Positions 60,701 through 64,000 of a DNA stretch of 64,000 nucleotides are shown here, piece after piece. Position numbers and translations under genes: made by a program. This stretch comes from Gnetum montanum (lineage: Eukaryota > Streptophyta > Gnetopsida > Gnetales > Gnetaceae): assembly GCA_015680685.1 (NCBI GenBank), contig MNCI01010115.1, positions 320,778 to 384,777 of the forward strand, in the 5' to 3' direction. The notes under the pieces are model-generated. The model did not search any database and was not told where the DNA came from. It was given only the letters and a program-made list of their open reading frames with translations. How positions within the stretch are numbered: the first letter of the stretch is position 1; every line of letters begins with the position of its first letter.

Positions 60701-61836
60701 ATTAAATATGGGTGAAAAAATAGCTTTAAAATTCGTATTAATATGAGAAAAAAAAGTGTTTATACAGAGGTTAGAGAATACACGGTATTTTCAGAATATA
60801 GTGTAGATGGTAGGCTATGTGTCACACTTAAACGACATTCGTCTCTTGATCCATCTATGGGATAAATGCTACTATTGTCAAACTACAAAAAATTATTTGC
60901 ATTAAAAGTGGTGTTGAAAGGTTATGAAATATGCAACTTTGCTTCATTGTTTCTACTCTTGGAAGTTTGATCTGTGAAAAAGTCCTAAAATTAGCAGCAA
61001 ATTTGGCTTAAATAGGCTATGATCAACATCTTTTATAGTTTCATATGCTCATATGAGCATTACAAGTTGTGCATAATGTAAATACACAACTTATAAGGTA
61101 GAGTATTTGGCTTTTAGACTGAAAATGCTAGTGTATCTAACACTTGCATTACCCAATATTCCAATGTAGGAGGTGCTAGCATAAGAGACATTTACTACCT
61201 ATGTAGCATATTTACATTTTTGGCTGCTTATAAGTTATCTTAAATGAGATTTATAGCTTATAAGCTAGCTTATATGACATTTATAGCTTATATGCTAGCG
61301 TGTAAATGACATTTACAACTTATATGCTGCAAATTTCATTTTACACAGTAAATATTGTTGGAAATTTATCTAAAATAAGACAATCAGATGCAATTTTTGA
61401 TGGGAAATTCAGTAATATAAATTTGTCCATTAAGGCTTATCATGCAAAATTTGAAAATTTTCCTCAAGGTGTTTCATTAGCCCCTCTTTATTGATGTTTT
61501 TAGGATTGACCCAAAATACATCAACAAAGAATGTGAAACACTATTGCAAATACATCACCAATTCTTCCCCTCCACAATTGATTTTGTAGTCATTGAACCA
61601 TGTCAAAGAGTACCCATGATGGTGAGATAAGGTTATACTAGTACTTTAAGAGCTTCGGATGAAAGAAAGGTTATATTGATTATCAGGGGATTAATGAGGA
61701 ATTTCAAATGCTAACATCATGGCTATTAAATTAGTGGCATGCTTGCTAGATGAAGAATTCTTCATGCTATGCAATGTTCATTTCTTGATAATGGATGGAG
61801 CAACCAACACTTTATAACAAGTCTTCATTGGCTAGT

Positions 61837-61876
<40 letters not shown>

Positions 61877-62355
61877 AGTAAAACCTTCATTAGGTTTTGT
61901 TGCCAATACTAAACTCTACTTTCTCACTGAATGAGATGTGTTATAATTAATAAACTTAAATTTTAACTCCCCACTAAATGAGATGTGTTACATTCAATGG
62001 ACTAAATTTTTTCTTTCTCACTAAGTTAGATGCACTACATTTAGTGAAATTAAGTATGAAGCATGTTGGAAAAGATGGCAAAAGGTCATGATGCATGAAT
62101 GTCAAAAATAGGATTTTAGTATTAACAAGGTATGGAAGGCTATAATTTGAGTACAAGAAGTGGTTATGTATAGCGGATGATGGAAGTGATGTGAGGTAAG
62201 TATTGTTGGCAAGATTGAATAAGCTAATTGAACCTCATGTATCAAGGATACATGATAAGTCACCACTGCGATGAGTCATACCTTTGCAATGAATTTAGGA
62301 TTCATTATGCAAACATAAATTTAAGAAGATAATTAAAAAATTTAACGAGTGCATG
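57703..62355 (+). repeat. repeat B: 4.65-kb direct repeat, partner of repeat A
   Basis: Collinear with 23,747-28,350. It begins inside the LTR-like segment (its first about 130 bases are missing relative to A) and includes inverted arms at 58,418-58,580 and 61,469-61,632 and AAGCTAGC palindromes (61,240-61,310). The CT run is at 61,838-61,874. It ends at 62,355, where a younger LTR starts, while A continues past the matching point (ACATG at 28,350). No coding sequence seen. Confidence 0.85.
61838..61874. repeat. CT microsatellite in repeat B
   Basis: About 18 CT units, longer than the run at the same place in repeat A (27,849-27,868). Confidence 0.9.
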
Positions 62356-63200
62356 TGATGAGTCTCGATATCGGACCCTCGATATCAGGCCCTCGATATC
62401 ATATACACAATATCTTAGATGCCGAAGTGATATCAAACATGCAATGTTGAAACCTGTCTCGTCACCTATAAATAAGAGATAGGAGCACTTGGTTTCACAT
62501 TATTTTTTAGTCTCTTATTTGTATTATTGTAGTTTTTCTATTCTAGAGTTAGAATTATTTCTAAGTTCCCATACTAGAAGTCATAAAATGAACGAATCTT
62601 TATTCGAGCATTATGTACCTGAGCACACCTTATGTCTGGAAATAAAAACAAACTTTGTGACAAACCTTGCAACATTCAGAATAGATTAATTATTTTATTT
62701 AATGTTATTTATTATTATTTGGTACTCTCATTAGTTAATTAATGTTATTTCTATTGAATTGTTAATTAGCAACAAATTAGCACACTCAGCACAACCACTT
62801 TGAGCATACATGGAACACTTGGAAACCCAGCAATGACTAGCATTTGGTAATCCTAGTAGTGTTACATTGGTTCAAGATGTGTTTGGAGAGTAGGAATGGA
62901 TGTTGGTGTTAGGACTAGTTAGAGAATAGTTAATTAGTTAAATTAAATTAGTTATTAAATTACCTCATTTCTCTCTTTTAAGCATCAAGAACATAAAACA
63001 TAAAATAATAAAAATCACATACCTCAAGTTTACTTAACCATACAATTTTTCCTTACAAGTAAGCTTGGGAAGATAATGATCACATAACTCATCCTTGTTC
63101 TGCATAGGTTCATAAGCACTTAATCCTTGGAGTTCAACCAAATCATGCATGAATGCTCATATTCATATGGTTGGGCATAGGGGTACCTAGTTGCTCATCA
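62356..63200 (+). repeat. 5' LTR (845 bp) of a third LTR retrotransposon
   Basis: Starts TGATGAG and ends CTCATCA, a perfect 7-base terminal inverted repeat with canonical TG...CA. TATAAATA is at 62,467-62,474. Near the U3 start, CTCGATATC occurs three times at 14-base spacing (62,364, 62,378, 62,392), possibly promoter elements. A primer-binding site follows two bases later. The upstream flank is repeat B, cut at a place where repeat A is intact, so this is an insertion into B. The last about 690 bases resemble 23,660-24,385. Confidence 0.85.
62467..62474 (+). promoter_or_regulatory. TATA box of the third LTR
   Basis: TATAAATA in CACCTATAAATAAGAG, 111 bases into the LTR. The related segment at 23,660 has CTACATAAATAAT at this place. 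Confidence 0.7.
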
Positions 63201-63201
63201 T

Positions 63202-63219
63202 TGGCATTGTTGCCGTAGA
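63202..63219 (+). promoter_or_regulatory. tRNA-Asp-type primer-binding site
   Basis: TGGCATTGTTGCCGTAGA resembles TGGCGCCGTTGCCGGGGA, the tRNA-Asp site used by several plant gypsy lineages such as Athila. All but one of the differences are C-to-T or G-to-A type. It starts two bases after the LTR end. Confidence 0.75.
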
Positions 63220-63336
63220 TTTTGTGTTTGTGTAGTAATTAGAACTTAGGATATCCTTTCCATTGGTGGAATGAACCCTTAGACATAACTATCCTACAAC
63301 CATCAAAAAATTGTATCGCGTACTGAACAAGCAATC

Positions 63337-64000
63337 ATGTCTCCTTCTTATGAGAGTGCTTCATTGACTAGGTTTGACAGCATGAATAATTGGAGGCAAG
63401 GTGGACATGATGATCTACCAGTTCCGCAATAGTTTCACTTGGTATATGCTCATCCTAATGAGTATACACCAAAATTTACCTTTATCCTCCACTAGAATAA
63501 ACAACTATGATGGTATGATTTAGAAGGTAACATAGTGTTACCTCTCGATCGCTCAATCCTAGGCATGCTTCTTCATGCTCTCACACAAATTGGTATGCAG
63601 CACGTACAATTGGAGTACGTTGTGCATGAACAAGATTTAAGAGACTATTGATCTACATAGGCACAACATGAGATGGATTTGCAATAGGAGAGACATTACA
63701 AATCCATGAAGGGGATGTGGTCTTAGGATGTCCCATATGTCCTAAGTGAAAACGAGGGTGGTGATCCTATCTTGGGAGGTTTTCCACAAAATGATGTTCC
63801 TCTCATTGACTTCGGTCAAGGAGTTTTGTATCAGAATCTTCACTCAACTATTCATAACCTAGGTTCTTGTACCAATGGATGCAAAGGATGTGAAAAATAA
63901 ACACAAAAACATAACAATGATGGACATTCTGACTGTAATCATGATCGAGACCATGACCACCAAAAAGAGGGTAATAGGCATCATCATGGTGCCAATCCTC
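63337..64000 (+). pseudogene. N-terminal gag-like region of the third element, runs off the window
   Basis: ATG at 63,337 (MSPSYESASLTRFDSMNNW), 137 bases after the LTR. It continues through NEYTPKFTFI and LPLDRSILGMLLHALTQIGM (63,540-63,600) to a His/Asp/Cys-rich region near 63,870-63,985 (CTNGCKGCEK). In-frame TAG/TAA codons occur, mostly at likely Gln. No known gag domain is recognised; called gag from its position. Confidence 0.5.

Noticed and set aside
23747-62355. Repeats A and B as the two LTRs of one 38-kb retrotransposon
   Set aside because: They contain LTR fragments and inverted arms of other elements, lack a primer-binding site after A and a polypurine tract before B, and the interval holds elements in both orientations.
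1-64000. tRNA, rRNA or ordinary single-copy host genes
   Set aside because: I read both strands for conserved tRNA arms, rRNA cores and long spliced housekeeping exons and saw none; only the antisense gene at 3.2-7.6 kb has convincing introns, and its introns share element repeats.

Overview
The window looks like plant nuclear DNA from a large, repeat-rich genome. I found no host gene. What can be recognised is old, mostly dead transposable elements nested in and against each other, plus one endogenous pararetrovirus. The species cannot be read from the sequence. Heavy decay, AT-richness and an endogenous caulimovirid fit a large vascular-plant genome; a gymnosperm is only a guess. Reading frames are broken largely by TAG and TAA at expected Gln codons, as expected from deamination of methylated cytosine.

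1-35.7 kb: a Ty3/gypsy pol fragment with two RNase H domains (Tat/Ogre type) lies on the minus strand at 1-2,360. A spliced, TATA-led gene lies on the opposite strand at about 3.04-7.56 kb. Gag-protease copies follow: copy 1 (minus, 7.86-11.67 kb), copy 2 (minus, 14.03-17.68 kb), copy 3 (plus, 19.89-21.72 kb) and copy 4 (minus, 31.74-34.99 kb). Between copies 3 and 4 lies a composite 4.6-kb repeat (A, 23.7-28.35 kb).

35.7-43.3 kb: the LTR of copy 4, copy 5 (plus, 36.6-39.6 kb), a field of AAACTAGCA repeats, and an LTR (about 41.5-43.25 kb) carrying a minisatellite. None of the five gag-pro copies is followed directly by reverse transcriptase. They share LTR signals, a zinc-knuckle-like motif, a DDG protease, and in four of five an amber codon about 100 codons before the protease active site.

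43.3-54 kb: a second, different gypsy element on the plus strand (gag-like region, protease, RT start, RT end, RNase H, integrase). A 937-bp perfect inverted repeat and a run of N interrupt it, and this looks like an assembly fold-back. A 3.8-kb caulimovirid insertion with terminal redundancy interrupts it again, inside the RT coding region.

54-64 kb: unrecognised decayed coding sequence (56.0-57.7 kb); repeat B (57.7-62.35 kb), the partner of A; then the 5' LTR, tRNA-Asp-like primer-binding site and gag start of a third retrotransposon family running off the right edge.
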